Origin: Lachnospiraceae bacterium UBA7196
Lineage (GTDB): Bacteria; Bacillota; Clostridia; Lachnospirales; Lachnospiraceae
Length of the DNA: 64,000 nt
Assembly: GCA_002490835.1 (NCBI GenBank)
Contig: DKUU01000011.1
Coordinates: forward strand, 35,235-99,234
Reading direction: 5' to 3'
Part shown: positions 53,338 to 63,007 of the stretch, piece after piece
Numbering within the stretch: the first letter of the stretch is position 1
Layout of the letters: each line of letters opens with the position of its first letter
Notes under the pieces: generated by a model
The model's input: the letters and a program-made list of their open reading frames with translations, nothing else
The model's database searches: none
Told to the model about the DNA's origin: nothing
Program-made: the position numbers and the translations under genes

Positions 53338-54684
53338 ATGAAAAAAACACGTACCAAAGCAAACTTTTCAAACCGCATCGGCTTTGTCCTGACTGCGGCT
53401 GCTTCCGCAGTAGGCATGGGAAACCTGTGGCGTTTCCCGTATCTGGCCGCAAAATACGGCGGCGGCATCTTCCTTCTGGTCTATCTCATTCTGGCTGTGA
53501 CCTTTGGCTTCTCCCTGATGGTCACGGAGATCGCCATCGGCAGAAAGACGGGAAAAAGCCCGCTCTACGCCTACGGAGAATTACACCCGAAATTTCAATT
53601 TCTGGGCATTGCGGCATCGGCCGTCCCCATCATCATTTTTCCCTACTACTGCGTGATCGGCGGCTGGGTCATCAAATACCTCGCCATCTACGCTATGGAA
53701 CAGGCCGGCCCTGCCGCTGACGACGCTTACTTTGGCAGCTTTATCAGCAATACGGGAGAACCCATCCTCTATCTTTTCGTCTTTCTCTTGCTCACCGCGG
53801 CAGTGGTCATGTTCGGTGTGGAAAAAGGTATCGAACGGGTAAGCAGAGTCATGATGCCCCTGCTTGTGATCCTTGCGATCGGCATCTCCATCTACAGCCT
53901 GACTCTGGACGGAGCCATGGAAGGGCTTATCTATTATGTTAAGCCGGATTTCTCCCAGTTTTCTATCAAGACCATCATCGCCGCGATGGGACAGCTCTTT
54001 TATTCTATGTCCCTCGCCATGGGCATAATGATCACCTACGGTTCCTATATGCGCAAGGAAGATAATCTGGAGGCGTCCGTACGCCATATCGAGATCTTTG
54101 ACACAGTCATCGCCTTTCTGGCAGGCATGATGATCATTCCCGCCGTCTTCGTCTTTTCCGGTGGCAGCAAAGAAGCGCTGGGGCAGGGGCCGACGCTCAT
54201 GTTCGTGATGCTCCCCAAGGTATTTTATTCCTTACCCGGCGGCAGTCTCATCGGCTTCGTGTTCTTTGTGCTGGTACTGTTTGCGGCCCTGACCTCGGCA
54301 ATCTCCCTGATGGAAACCATTGTCTCTATTTTTATGGAAAAACTGCATCTGGGACGAAAGGTAGTCTGCGGCTCAGTTTTTGCCGCCTCCTTCCTGCTCG
54401 CCCTGCCCTCCACACTGGGATACGGCGCGCTCTCTGATGTGACCATCTTTGGCTATCAGATCCTGGATTTCTTTGACTTTATCAGTAACAACATTGTCAT
54501 GCCCATCGTCGCGCTAATGACGGCGGTTCTGATTGGTTACGCCGTCGGTCCCGATACGGTCATCGCCGAGGTGAAACAAAACGGCGTCTTCCGCTCAAAG
54601 AAGCTTTATGTGTATATGATCCGTTTTGTAGTACCCCTGTGTATGGTAATCATCCTGATTTCCTCCATTCTTGGCATCGTATGA
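53338..54684 (+). CDS. Sodium-dependent transporter, SNF family
   Basis: 448 residues, about eleven membrane helices. TM1 has the SNF signature RIGFVLTAAASAVGMGNLWRFPY (in outline; about 12-35), with Na+ and substrate residues in GMGNLWRFP. It imports an amino acid or related solute with Na+; substrate unknown. It could use the sodium gradient made by Rnf and the decarboxylase. Confidence 0.93.
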   Translation: MKKTRTKANFSNRIGFVLTAAASAVGMGNLWRFPYLAAKYGGGIFLLVYLILAVTFGFSLMVTEIAIGRKTGKSPLYAYGELHPKFQFLGIAASAVPIIIFPYYCVIGGWVIKYLAIYAMEQAGPAADDAYFGSFISNTGEPILYLFVFLLLTAAVVMFGVEKGIERVSRVMMPLLVILAIGISIYSLTLDGAMEGLIYYVKPDFSQFSIKTIIAAMGQLFYSMSLAMGIMITYGSYMRKEDNLEASVRHIEIFDTVIAFLAGMMIIPAVFVFSGGSKEALGQGPTLMFVMLPKVFYSLPGGSLIGFVFFVLVLFAALTSAISLMETIVSIFMEKLHLGRKVVCGSVFAASFLLALPSTLGYGALSDVTIFGYQILDFFDFISNNIVMPIVALMTAVLIGYAVGPDTVIAEVKQNGVFRSKKLYVYMIRFVVPLCMVIILISSILGIV

Positions 54685-54780
54685 CCACCACGGCAGTCTT
54701 ATGCACTTTAGTTAAATAACGACTGTTTTTATTGATTACAGAATACATCATAAGACACGACGGAAAAGGGAGAAATTCAT

Positions 54781-55464
54781 ATGATCACAGACGAAATACA
54801 GAAGGAGCTTTTCGCAAAACAGGATACCGCCTACCGGGATTTTCAGGCAAAGCTGATCCCCAATCTGAAAGACGGCGCGATGATCGGCGTGCGGACCCCG
54901 GAACTGCGGAAAATGGCGAAACAATTCGCAAAACATGAAGATATCGGCACGTTTTTGGAGACGCTGCCCCACACCTACTTTGACGAAAACCAGCTCCATG
55001 CCTTCATCATTTCCGAAAAAAAGGACTTTGCACAGTGCATGGACGGGCTGAACCGGTTTCTGCCCTTTATCGATAACTGGGCGACCTGCGATCAGCTTTC
55101 CCCGAAAATATTCAAGAAACACCGTGGAGAGCTGCTCCCCTATATCAACGAATGGCTCGTCTCCGATCAAACCTATGTCATAAGATTTGGCATCGGCATG
55201 CTGATGGAGCATTTTCTGGATGAGGATTTTGACATCCGCTATCCGGAAACGGTCGCTGCGATCCGTTCAGAAGAATACTATGTCAATATGATGATCGCCT
55301 GGTATTTCGCCACGGCGCTGGCAAAACAGTATGAGGCGGTGCTGCCGTTTCTGGAACGCAACAGACTTGACATATGGGCGCATAATAAGACGATCCAAAA
55401 GGCGGCGGAGAGCCTGCGGATCACGGCGGAGCAGAAGGCATACTTGAAAACATTGAAGCGCTGA
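54781..55464 (+). CDS. AlkD-like DNA alkylation repair protein
   Basis: 227 residues of HEAT-like helical repeats. DNA alkylation repair family signature: GVRTPELRKMAKQF (about 38-51), DNWATCDQLSPK (about 97-108), and FGIGMLMEHFLDEDF. Removes or recognises alkylated bases. AAGGGAG precedes the ATG. Single plus-strand gene. Confidence 0.88.
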   Translation: MITDEIQKELFAKQDTAYRDFQAKLIPNLKDGAMIGVRTPELRKMAKQFAKHEDIGTFLETLPHTYFDENQLHAFIISEKKDFAQCMDGLNRFLPFIDNWATCDQLSPKIFKKHRGELLPYINEWLVSDQTYVIRFGIGMLMEHFLDEDFDIRYPETVAAIRSEEYYVNMMIAWYFATALAKQYEAVLPFLERNRLDIWAHNKTIQKAAESLRITAEQKAYLKTLKR

Positions 55465-55513
55465 GGCGATCTAACTCGTATAAGCAGATTCGAAATGCCA
55501 AACTGGGCGGAAA

Positions 55514-55560
55514 GAGAACGGGCGGAAGACTTATAAAGTCCTTCGCCCGTTCAGTGTAAA
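55514..55560 (+). terminator. Hairpin after the AlkD-like gene
   Basis: GAACGGGCG (55516-55524) pairs with CGCCCGTTC (55544-55552), with further inner pairing of AAGACT and AGTCCTT. There is no clear U tract, so termination is only probable. The rest of the 206-bp gap holds nothing recognised. Confidence 0.5.
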
Positions 55561-55670
55561 AGGGGAATTTTACGAAACTAATCATATCAGAAATTTCTGT
55601 CGAAAGCAAGCCCTTTTTGTAAAATTTTGCTGGAAATTTTTTCTGACATCATCACACGGTTTAAACACAC

Positions 55671-56093
55671 CTATACGCTGAATGACATAAGACCCAGCTT
55701 CGATAGGGCAAGTTCCTGAATCACCACGCCCTTCGCCTTTTTCTGCGCCAGATTCATGTCCGCAAATTCCGCGATCGACATGAGTTTCGTGGTATAACCG
55801 GTCTTCTTTTTCCCAAAAAGCGTTTTTTTCTCCACTAAAATATTAATCTTGACCTTCGCTCTGAGCTGCTCATAGGTCCGATAAGAAAACTGCTCCTTCG
55901 TCAGATAGTAAAGATGGCTCTCCAGCGTCGTTTCCGGATCGGTGTCCTTAAAGATATAATGCTCCACGATGCTCTTAAACTTAAAGTTCACCATCTCATC
56001 CTGCAAAACTTCCGCATAACTAAGCTTTGCCCCCAGATAGACAGCGCCCGTATCCTGCATGAAATATTTATAATCTTTGTTTTCCGTCTCCAT
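55671..56093 (-). CDS. Conserved small protein of unknown function
   Basis: 140 residues. Charged and soluble, no signal or membrane segment. The start is ATG 56093, sharing one base with the sigma-like stop codon (TGATG), so the two are coupled. No domain recognised. Probably works with the sigma-like protein. Confidence 0.65.
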   Translation of the reverse strand: METENKDYKYFMQDTGAVYLGAKLSYAEVLQDEMVNFKFKSIVEHYIFKDTDPETTLESHLYYLTKEQFSYRTYEQLRAKVKINILVEKKTLFGKKKTGYTTKLMSIAEFADMNLAQKKAKGVVIQELALSKLGLMSFSV

Positions 56094-56839
56094 CAACTTT
56101 CCTCTTCTGCCGCCACCGCCTCGATCTTTCCGCCGCTAACACGCACGGCATCCTCGATAGCCTTTCTGGAAAAGCCCGATTCCTCCATCAACTCCTCCAC
56201 CGTCACCTTCCTGCGCATCTCTTCCTGCAGGGCGTTCGCCGCATCCGCCACCTTATTTACCTTATCGGCAATCTTTTGGTCGCTCTCTTTTGCCGCCGCG
56301 TTTTCAGCGATGCAATCTTCCATCGCGTCCATCATCATCTTGCCAAGCATCCCCTGCGCCTCGTCCGCATGTTCCAAAGCGCCCAGCATGGTAACGCCCA
56401 GAGTAAGCGCCACATTGCCCTCGCCGATCAGATCCTCCAAACTTACGCCCTGCCCCGTATAGAGCTTTGCAATCTGGGGAACTTCCGGCAGCATCAGCTC
56501 CGTCAGCCGTCTGACAGCATCCGCGTCTCCCGCCATAGCGGAAAGGGTGATTGCTTCCCGCTCGCCCTCCGTAACCGCCGGAATCGCTTCAAGCGCCTCC
56601 AGATAAGAATCCAGATAACTCCGCTCCTCCTCCTGTAAAAAAGCGTCCGCATCCGCCGGCTCATCCACACCGATCCGGTTCTGCCGCAGATAGTCATAGA
56701 CCATCTCCATCTGCTCATCAGAAAGAGAAAGCGTCCTAAACGCTTCCTCCACTTCTTTCTTTGTGATGAAATTCTGCTGCGCTCTGGCCCTGTGCTTTAC
56801 TTCCTCAAGGGTCTTCCCAAATTCGATTTCCCGATTCAT
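56093..56839 (-). CDS. Sigma-70-like protein lacking region 4
   Basis: 248 residues. Residues ~20-55 resemble sigma region 1.1 (FITKKEVEEAFRTLSLSDEQMEMVYDYL in outline). The middle (about 103-152: DADAVRRLTELMLPEVPQIAKLYTGQGVSLEDLIGEGNVAL in outline) resembles region 2, and the end (VTVEELMEESGFSRKAIEDAV) resembles region 3. No region 4 helix-turn-helix is present, so it cannot contact a -35 box in the normal way. May be an RNA polymerase-binding modulator. GGGGAGAG precedes the ATG. Confidence 0.7.
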   Translation of the reverse strand: MNREIEFGKTLEEVKHRARAQQNFITKKEVEEAFRTLSLSDEQMEMVYDYLRQNRIGVDEPADADAFLQEEERSYLDSYLEALEAIPAVTEGEREAITLSAMAGDADAVRRLTELMLPEVPQIAKLYTGQGVSLEDLIGEGNVALTLGVTMLGALEHADEAQGMLGKMMMDAMEDCIAENAAAKESDQKIADKVNKVADAANALQEEMRRKVTVEELMEESGFSRKAIEDAVRVSGGKIEAVAAEEES

Positions 56840-56914
56840 TTCTCTCCCCGTTTATTAATAACATATGGTATTTATTCTCATCGCGCATGAGCCGTTCTCC
56901 CGCCGCCCGCAGCA

Positions 56915-57811
56915 TCAGTTTCTCTTGATATGCGTATGGGTGTAAAGATGCTCCTCGCAGTACTCGTAGTTGCCGTCGCACTTTGAGCAGAAGCGGAACT
57001 GCATCTGCGGACTATCCACTTCCGTCCTGCCGCAGATCGCGCACTTATGTTTGGTAATCCCCGTATTCCTTCTCAAATCCCGCTTAAACTCCTGCCTGCG
57101 GTGAATCTGCTTCGGATTCAGGTGCATCATATTGCGCGAAGTCAGGAAGAACACCACAAAATTAAGCAGGGAAGCGCCGATCACGATCTTTCCGGTCACG
57201 CCCGTCTGGATAAATTGATAGACCAGTACGACCGCATAGAAGATCCCCATCCATTTTACCCTGACCGGTATGATGAACATCAAAAGTACCTGCGCATTGG
57301 GGAAAGTCGCCGCATACGCAAGGAAAATCGACATATTGATATAGAACGTGCTGAACAGTACCGCAATTTCCCTAAAATATTCATAGGGCGTATCAATGGT
57401 CAAAAAGTGCAGGGCGTTTCCGTATATCACCGGTATCTGCGGCTGAAACAGATAACAGTACCCCATCAGCAGAAAACTCCCGGCTATGGTAAAGAGCATA
57501 CCCTGAAACAGATAGACGTTATATCGATAGGTCCCCCAGACACGCTCCAGCGAGGTCCCCAGTGAACAGTAGAAATATAACATCAGTAATGTTAAGAACA
57601 GCCCCCCGCTGCTCGGCGGGATCAGGACCCATGTCACGAGTCGCCAGATCTGCCCGTGCAGGATGGCATAGGGATTTAAGGTCAGCCATGAAAGGACGAA
57701 TCCGCTCCTGTCCATCATTTGCAAAAGATACCCCACCGCATAGCAGAACACCAGCACATAGGAAAGATTTCTGATCGCATATTTTCCGAATTTCCGTTCA
57801 AAAGGGCTCAT
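56915..57811 (-). CDS. Rhomboid-like membrane protein with C-terminal zinc ribbon, no serine protease motif
   Basis: 298 residues, about six membrane helices at 12-230. The general rhomboid-like pattern is there (LNPYAILHGQIWRLVTWVLIPP near the start), but the GxSG catalytic serine motif is replaced (TGKIVIGASLLNFVVFFLTSR near the last helix) and no His partner is apparent. The C-terminus is a cytosolic zinc ribbon, CAICGRTEV...CSKCDGNYEYCEEH. A pseudoprotease / derlin-like role is inferred. It precedes the sigma-like gene by 75 bp. Confidence 0.7.
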   Translation of the reverse strand: MSPFERKFGKYAIRNLSYVLVFCYAVGYLLQMMDRSGFVLSWLTLNPYAILHGQIWRLVTWVLIPPSSGGLFLTLLMLYFYCSLGTSLERVWGTYRYNVYLFQGMLFTIAGSFLLMGYCYLFQPQIPVIYGNALHFLTIDTPYEYFREIAVLFSTFYINMSIFLAYAATFPNAQVLLMFIIPVRVKWMGIFYAVVLVYQFIQTGVTGKIVIGASLLNFVVFFLTSRNMMHLNPKQIHRRQEFKRDLRRNTGITKHKCAICGRTEVDSPQMQFRFCSKCDGNYEYCEEHLYTHTHIKRN

Positions 57812-57836
57812 ATGTCACGCTCCATCCAAAATATAT

Positions 57837-57865
57837 AAATAGAATCCAAAAACAGGATTCTATTT
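57837..57865. other. Hairpin upstream of the rhomboid-like gene
   Basis: AAATAGAATCC and GGATTCTATTT, 11 bp perfect, around a 7-nt loop. It sits in the 305-bp divergent gap (57812-58116), with the opposite promoter at 58006-58044. May be a leader hairpin. The rest of the gap shows no other feature. Confidence 0.45.
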
Positions 57866-58005
57866 TCCAAATACTATTATATAATATAGCATCCCTCCTC
57901 CTAAAAGTAAACGACACCGGCCGCTAAAAACGGCAGGTTATAAAAATTTTATAATTACCTCCCAAAAACTTCACTTTTTTTCTACGCTTTCTAAGAATTG
58001 GATGA

Positions 58006-58044
58006 TTGCTTTTTTGCACGTCGTGTCGTATAATGACGTCGTGT
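58006..58044 (+). promoter_or_regulatory. Promoter of the activase gene, -10 box flanked by direct repeats
   Basis: TTGCTT (58006-58011), 17 bp, TATAAT (58029-58034). ACGTCGTGT occurs at 58018-58026 and again at 58036-58044, 18 bp apart, flanking the -10. The direct repeats are candidate regulator sites. Confidence 0.65.
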
Positions 58045-58116
58045 GCCGAAAAACACATTTTAATAGGTATAAATAACATTTTTTGACAGACGACTATTTT
58101 AAGGAGTGATACAGAA

Positions 58117-61100
58117 ATGAGTGACATGCAGTATACCCTTGGCATCGACATCGGCTCGACCACCGTCAAAATCGCCATTTTGGATCACAGACAGCAGATA
58201 CTCTTTTCCGACTATCAGAGACATTTTGCGAATATCAGGGAGACGCTTGCAGGCCTTTTGAAAAAAGCTTACGAAAAGCTGGGGAACCTTAGCGTTCACC
58301 CCATGATCACGGGCTCCGGCGGCCTTACGCTGGCCAACCACCTGCAGATTCCCTTTGTGCAGGAAGTGATCGCGGTATCGACCTCCCTGCAGACATTAGC
58401 GCCCGTCACGGACGTAGCGATCGAATTAGGCGGCGAGGATGCCAAGATCATCTATTTTGAAGGCGGCAATGTCGAGCAGCGCATGAACGGCATCTGCGCG
58501 GGCGGCACGGGTTCCTTCATCGACCAGATGGCCTCCCTCTTACAGACGGACGCGGCGGGCTTAAATGAGTACGCCAAAAATTATCACTCTCTTTACACCA
58601 TAGCGGCCCGCTGCGGCGTGTTCGCGAAGTCAGACATCCAGCCCCTCATCAATGAGGGCGCGACCAAGGAAGACCTCTCCGCCTCCATCTTTCAGGCAGT
58701 GGTCAATCAGACCATCAGCGGCCTTGCCTGCGGCAAACCGATTCGTGGCCACGTAGCCTTCCTCGGCGGTCCGCTGCACTTTTTATCGGAATTAAAGCAG
58801 TCCTTCATCCGCACGTTAAAGCTGGACGACGCCCACATCATTGATATGGACAATTCCCATCTCTTCGCGGCCATCGGTTCCGCCCTGAATGCGAAGGAGG
58901 AGACGCATTACTCGATGGAAGAGCTGACGGATAAGCTTTCCGGCGATATCAAGATGGAGTTTGAGGTAGAGCGCATGGAGCCGCTTTTCGCCGCGCAGGC
59001 GGACTATGACGCCTTTCTTGCGCGCCACAATGCCCATCATGTCGCGACAGGAGACCTTGCATCTTATCAGGGAAGGTGTTTTCTGGGCATCGACGCCGGT
59101 TCTACCACCACCAAGGTCGCCCTTGTGGACGAACGCGGCTCCCTGCTCTACTCTTTTTACAGCAGCAATGACGGCAGTCCCTTAAAGACAGCCATCCGTT
59201 CTTTAAAAGAAATCTATCACCTGCTTCCGGAGGGCGTTACCATCGCCCGTTCCTGCTCCACCGGTTACGGCGAGGCATTGATGAAAGCTGCCTTTCTCTT
59301 AGACGACGGCGAAGTGGAAACGGTGGCCCACTACAACGCTGCCGCCTTCTTTAACCCTGAGGTGGACTGTATTTTAGACATCGGCGGGCAGGACATGAAG
59401 TGCATCAAGATCAAAAATCAGACCGTGGACAGCGTACAGCTCAACGAGGCCTGTTCTTCCGGCTGCGGTTCCTTCATCGAGACCTTTGCCAAATCCTTAA
59501 ACTACGGCGTGGAAGACTTTGCCCGGACCGCGCTCTTTGCCGAACATCCGATCGACCTTGGCACCCGCTGTACCGTGTTTATGAATTCCAAGGTAAAGCA
59601 GGCGCAGAAGGAAGGCGCGTCCGTCTCCGATATCTCGGCCGGACTGGCTTACTCCGTCATCAAGAACGCCCTCTTTAAGGTCATCAAAGTCTCCGACGCT
59701 TCGGAACTTGGGAAAAACATCGTCGTACAGGGTGGCACCTTTTACAATGACGCGGTCCTTCGGAGCTTTGAAAAAATCGCCGGCTGCGAGGCCATTCGTC
59801 CCGATATCGCCGGGATCATGGGCGCTTTCGGCGCGGCGTTGATCGCCAGAGAGCGCTTTCAGGAAGGCTATCAGACCTCGATGCTGAATCTGGAACAGAT
59901 CACTGCCCTGCAGTTTGAGACCAGCATGGCCAAGTGCAAGGGCTGTACCAATAACTGTCGTCTCACCATCAATAAATTTACGGGTGGACGTCAATATATC
60001 TCCGGTAACCGCTGTGAGAGAGGTTTAGGGCGGCAGAAAAAGGAAAACGGCGTACCCAACCTCTTTGACTACAAGCTCAAACGCTATTTTGACTATGAAC
60101 CGCTCCCCGCGGACGAGGCGGCGCGCGGCACGGTGGGCATCCCCCGCGTGTTGAATATGTACGAGAACTACCCTTTCTGGTTCACCTTCTTTACGAAACT
60201 GGGCTATCGGGTGGTGCTCTCCCCGCTCTCCAACCGCAAGATCTACGAGCTTGGCATCGAATCCATCCCCAGCGAGTCGGAGTGTTATCCGGCAAAGCTG
60301 GCGCACGGCCATGTTTCATGGCTCATCAAGCAGAAAGTGGACTTTATCTTCTATCCCGCCCTCTTTTATGAGCGGGACGAGTTTCACGACGCCAACAACC
60401 ACTACAACTGCCCTATCGTCACTTCTTATTCGGAAAATATCAAGAATAACGTGGAGGAGATCGGACGGGGCGAAGTGGCTTTCCGCAATCCTTTTATGTC
60501 CTTTAAGAGCTTACAGACCGTCACGGAAGCCCTTACCAGAGAATTTAGGGAGCTTCCTATAACATCTGTTATGAATGCTGCCGAGGCTGCTTGGAATGAA
60601 CTTGCTGCCGCCAGACAGGACATGCGCGACAAGGGCGAAGAAGTGCTGCGCTATCTTGAAAATAACCACAAACGCGGCATCGTGCTGGCGGGCCGTCCCT
60701 ACCATGTCGATCCGGAGATCAACCACGGCATCCCCGAGCTCATCACTTCCTACGATATCGCGGTGCTGACCGAGGATTCCGTCTCCCATCTGGCAGCGCC
60801 GGAGCGGCCACTGATCGTCTCCGACCAGTGGATGTACCATTCGAGACTCTATGCGGCGGCAAGCTTTGTCAAGACAAGGGACGATCTGGATCTGATCCAG
60901 TTAAACTCCTTCGGCTGCGGTCTGGATGCCGTCACCACGGATCAGGTGAACGATATCCTCACCGGCTCCGACAAGATCTACACCTGCTTAAAAATCGACG
61001 AGGTAAACAATCTGGGCGCGGCGAGGATCCGCATCCGCTCCCTGCTCTCCGCCATTCAGGTCAGAGAGCAGAAAAACAAGCCCCGCACCATCCGCTCAAG

Positions 61101-62361
61101 CGCCATTGAAAAGCGGCCCTTTACCGAGGAGATGCGTAAGGACTACACCATCCTTTGCCCGCAGATGTCTCCCATCCACTTCGATATCATGGAAGCGGCT
61201 TTCGGCGCCTGCGGCTACCGCTTTGAGGTGCTTGACAACGATACCAGACAGGCAGTTGACGTAGGCTTGAAATATGTTAATAATGACGCCTGTTATCCTT
61301 CCCTGATCGTGGTGGGACAGATCATGGACGCCCTGCTCTCCGGAAAATACGACCTGAATAAGGTGGCTGTCATTATGACGCAGACCGGCGGCGGCTGCCG
61401 CGCTACAAACTATGTCGGCTTTATCAGACGCGCGCTGGAAAAGGCCGGTATGCAGCAGATTCCCGTGATTTCCCTGAATCTGGGCGGCATCGAGAGCAAT
61501 CCCGGCTTCCACATCAATGCCGATCTTTTGCTGCGCGCCGCTTACAGCGCCCTCTTCGGCGACATCTTTATGCGCTGCGTCTACCGGATGCGGCCTTACG
61601 AGAAAGAACAGGGCTCCGTGGATGCCCTGCACGCTTCCTGGGCGGCTCGCTGCCGTGATTTTGTTTCTAAGAAGCATATGGACCATCTGACCTTCCGTAA
61701 GATGTGTAAACAGATCGTACGCGATTTTGACGCCGTCCCCATTGACGAGACGCTTAAAAAGCCCCGCGTGGGCATCGTGGGGGAAATCTTGGTGAAGTTT
61801 GCCCCCGCCGCCAACAATCATCTGGTGGAACTATTGGAATCTGAAGGCGCGGAAGCCGTCGTGCCCGATCTTTTAGACTTTATGCTCTACTGCTTCTATA
61901 ACCAGATCTATAAGGCCGAATATCTGGGCACCTCCAAAAAGGCTTCCCTTGTCTCCGCCCTCGGTATCCGGGCCTTGGAGTGGCTGCGCGCTCCCGCCGC
62001 AAAGGAATTTGCAAAGAGTAAGCATTTTACACCGCCTGTGAGCATCTACACACTGGTGGATTACGCCAAACCCATCGTCGATATCGGCAACCAGACGGGT
62101 GAAGGCTGGTTTCTCACCGGCGAGATGGTGGAACTCATCCACAGCGGCGCGGGCAATATCGTCTGCACCCAGCCCTTCGGCTGCCTGCCGAACCACGTGG
62201 TAGGCAAGGGCGTCATCAAAGAGCTGCGGAACCGTTTCCCCGGCGCGAACATCGTAGCCATCGACTACGATCCCGGTGCCAGCGAGGTAAACCAGTTAAA
62301 CCGCATCAAACTGATGCTCTCCACAGCGCAGAAGAATCTGAAAAAACAGCAAGGAAACTAA
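58117..62361 (+). CDS. Large acyl-CoA dehydratase activase-related protein
   Basis: 1,414 residues. Two ASKHA ATPase domains (BcrAD/BadFG type) lie at about 5-270 and 320-590, each beginning with GIDxGSTTxK. A cysteine cluster follows (CKGCTNNCRLTI, GNRCERG; about 610-640), then a DUF2229 domain (about 660-890) and a C-terminal HGD-D-like segment (about 1000-1400). The family activates 2-hydroxyacyl-CoA dehydratases by ATP-driven electron transfer from a 4Fe-4S cluster; here the dehydratase partner is not in the window. AAGGAG lies about 10 nt upstream. Substrate unknown. Confidence 0.9.
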   Translation: MSDMQYTLGIDIGSTTVKIAILDHRQQILFSDYQRHFANIRETLAGLLKKAYEKLGNLSVHPMITGSGGLTLANHLQIPFVQEVIAVSTSLQTLAPVTDVAIELGGEDAKIIYFEGGNVEQRMNGICAGGTGSFIDQMASLLQTDAAGLNEYAKNYHSLYTIAARCGVFAKSDIQPLINEGATKEDLSASIFQAVVNQTISGLACGKPIRGHVAFLGGPLHFLSELKQSFIRTLKLDDAHIIDMDNSHLFAAIGSALNAKEETHYSMEELTDKLSGDIKMEFEVERMEPLFAAQADYDAFLARHNAHHVATGDLASYQGRCFLGIDAGSTTTKVALVDERGSLLYSFYSSNDGSPLKTAIRSLKEIYHLLPEGVTIARSCSTGYGEALMKAAFLLDDGEVETVAHYNAAAFFNPEVDCILDIGGQDMKCIKIKNQTVDSVQLNEACSSGCGSFIETFAKSLNYGVEDFARTALFAEHPIDLGTRCTVFMNSKVKQAQKEGASVSDISAGLAYSVIKNALFKVIKVSDASELGKNIVVQGGTFYNDAVLRSFEKIAGCEAIRPDIAGIMGAFGAALIARERFQEGYQTSMLNLEQITALQFETSMAKCKGCTNNCRLTINKFTGGRQYISGNRCERGLGRQKKENGVPNLFDYKLKRYFDYEPLPADEAARGTVGIPRVLNMYENYPFWFTFFTKLGYRVVLSPLSNRKIYELGIESIPSESECYPAKLAHGHVSWLIKQKVDFIFYPALFYERDEFHDANNHYNCPIVTSYSENIKNNVEEIGRGEVAFRNPFMSFKSLQTVTEALTREFRELPITSVMNAAEAAWNELAAARQDMRDKGEEVLRYLENNHKRGIVLAGRPYHVDPEINHGIPELITSYDIAVLTEDSVSHLAAPERPLIVSDQWMYHSRLYAAASFVKTRDDLDLIQLNSFGCGLDAVTTDQVNDILTGSDKIYTCLKIDEVNNLGAARIRIRSLLSAIQVREQKNKPRTIRSSAIEKRPFTEEMRKDYTILCPQMSPIHFDIMEAAFGACGYRFEVLDNDTRQAVDVGLKYVNNDACYPSLIVVGQIMDALLSGKYDLNKVAVIMTQTGGGCRATNYVGFIRRALEKAGMQQIPVISLNLGGIESNPGFHINADLLLRAAYSALFGDIFMRCVYRMRPYEKEQGSVDALHASWAARCRDFVSKKHMDHLTFRKMCKQIVRDFDAVPIDETLKKPRVGIVGEILVKFAPAANNHLVELLESEGAEAVVPDLLDFMLYCFYNQIYKAEYLGTSKKASLVSALGIRALEWLRAPAAKEFAKSKHFTPPVSIYTLVDYAKPIVDIGNQTGEGWFLTGEMVELIHSGAGNIVCTQPFGCLPNHVVGKGVIKELRNRFPGANIVAIDYDPGASEVNQLNRIKLMLSTAQKNLKKQQGN

Positions 62362-62364
62362 ACC

Positions 62365-62396
62365 GAAGGGCCTGCGTATAAAAAAGCAGGCCCTTC
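62365..62396 (+). terminator. Terminator after the activase gene
   Basis: GAAGGGCCTGC pairs with GCAGGCCCTTC, 11 bp perfect with a 10-nt loop, just past the stop codon. Confidence 0.75.
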
Positions 62397-62462
62397 TTAC
62401 AAGGCCCGCTTTTAATAACATGTATCATCTAATTTTATCCCGCAATTCCTGATTCTTATCTT

Positions 62463-62753
62463 CTAGTAAAATGTCCGATCCACCTTACGGTTTACGAAAC
62501 GGATCTTGTCCCTCGTCTCCTCGTCAAGCTCCTGAATCGCGTCGTCCGCGCTCTCCTTCTGCAGTTGGTTGACACAGAACACGCAGGCCCCGAACGTCTC
62601 GCCCGAAAAAAGCCTCGGCTTCTCCCACTTCACAAAATAGGACACCCGATGCTTTAAGAGGACCTTCTCGATCTTCTCCTTGGTCTCCATATCCTTTACC
62701 TGACACCACTCCAGCTCATTGTGTACTTTTACCTTTTGGTAAGCTGTCTCCAT
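62463..62753 (-). CDS. Conserved small protein of unknown function
   Basis: About 96 residues from ATG 62753 (GTG 62771 is also open). Contains CVFCVNQL and many charged residues; soluble. No domain recognised. The ribosome binding site is weak. It runs opposite to the activase gene and to metA. Confidence 0.6.
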   Translation of the reverse strand: METAYQKVKVHNELEWCQVKDMETKEKIEKVLLKHRVSYFVKWEKPRLFSGETFGACVFCVNQLQKESADDAIQELDEETRDKIRFVNRKVDRTFY

Positions 62754-62896
62754 AAGTTGTTTTTCCCCCACATCGAAGTTTCATCAAAGCGCTGCCCCGC
62801 GCAAAGTCTCAAAACTAAATCAATTATAATGCAAAACCATGGATTATGCAAACCTTTTTCAGCTCAATTTACCGTCAATTTACGGACCTACCCGCC

Positions 62897-62925
62897 TTGC
62901 AGAGCCTTCCCTTTTGTGATATGAT
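62897..62925 (+). promoter_or_regulatory. metA promoter
   Basis: TTGCAG (62897-62902), 17 bp, TATGAT (62920-62925). The metA ATG follows about 80 nt later. No SAM riboswitch fold was seen in the leader. Confidence 0.6.
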
Positions 62926-63007
62926 TGACGCAGACTAATCTGATAATACAAAATAACGCATTAAATTTTTTAAACATCAATATCTAAAGAAAACAAGGAG
63001 GCCCATC

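Noticed and set aside
62772..63007. SAM or T-box riboswitch before metA
   Set aside because: No S-box, SAM-II or T-box conserved core could be found in the 236-bp leader; only a plain promoter is supported.
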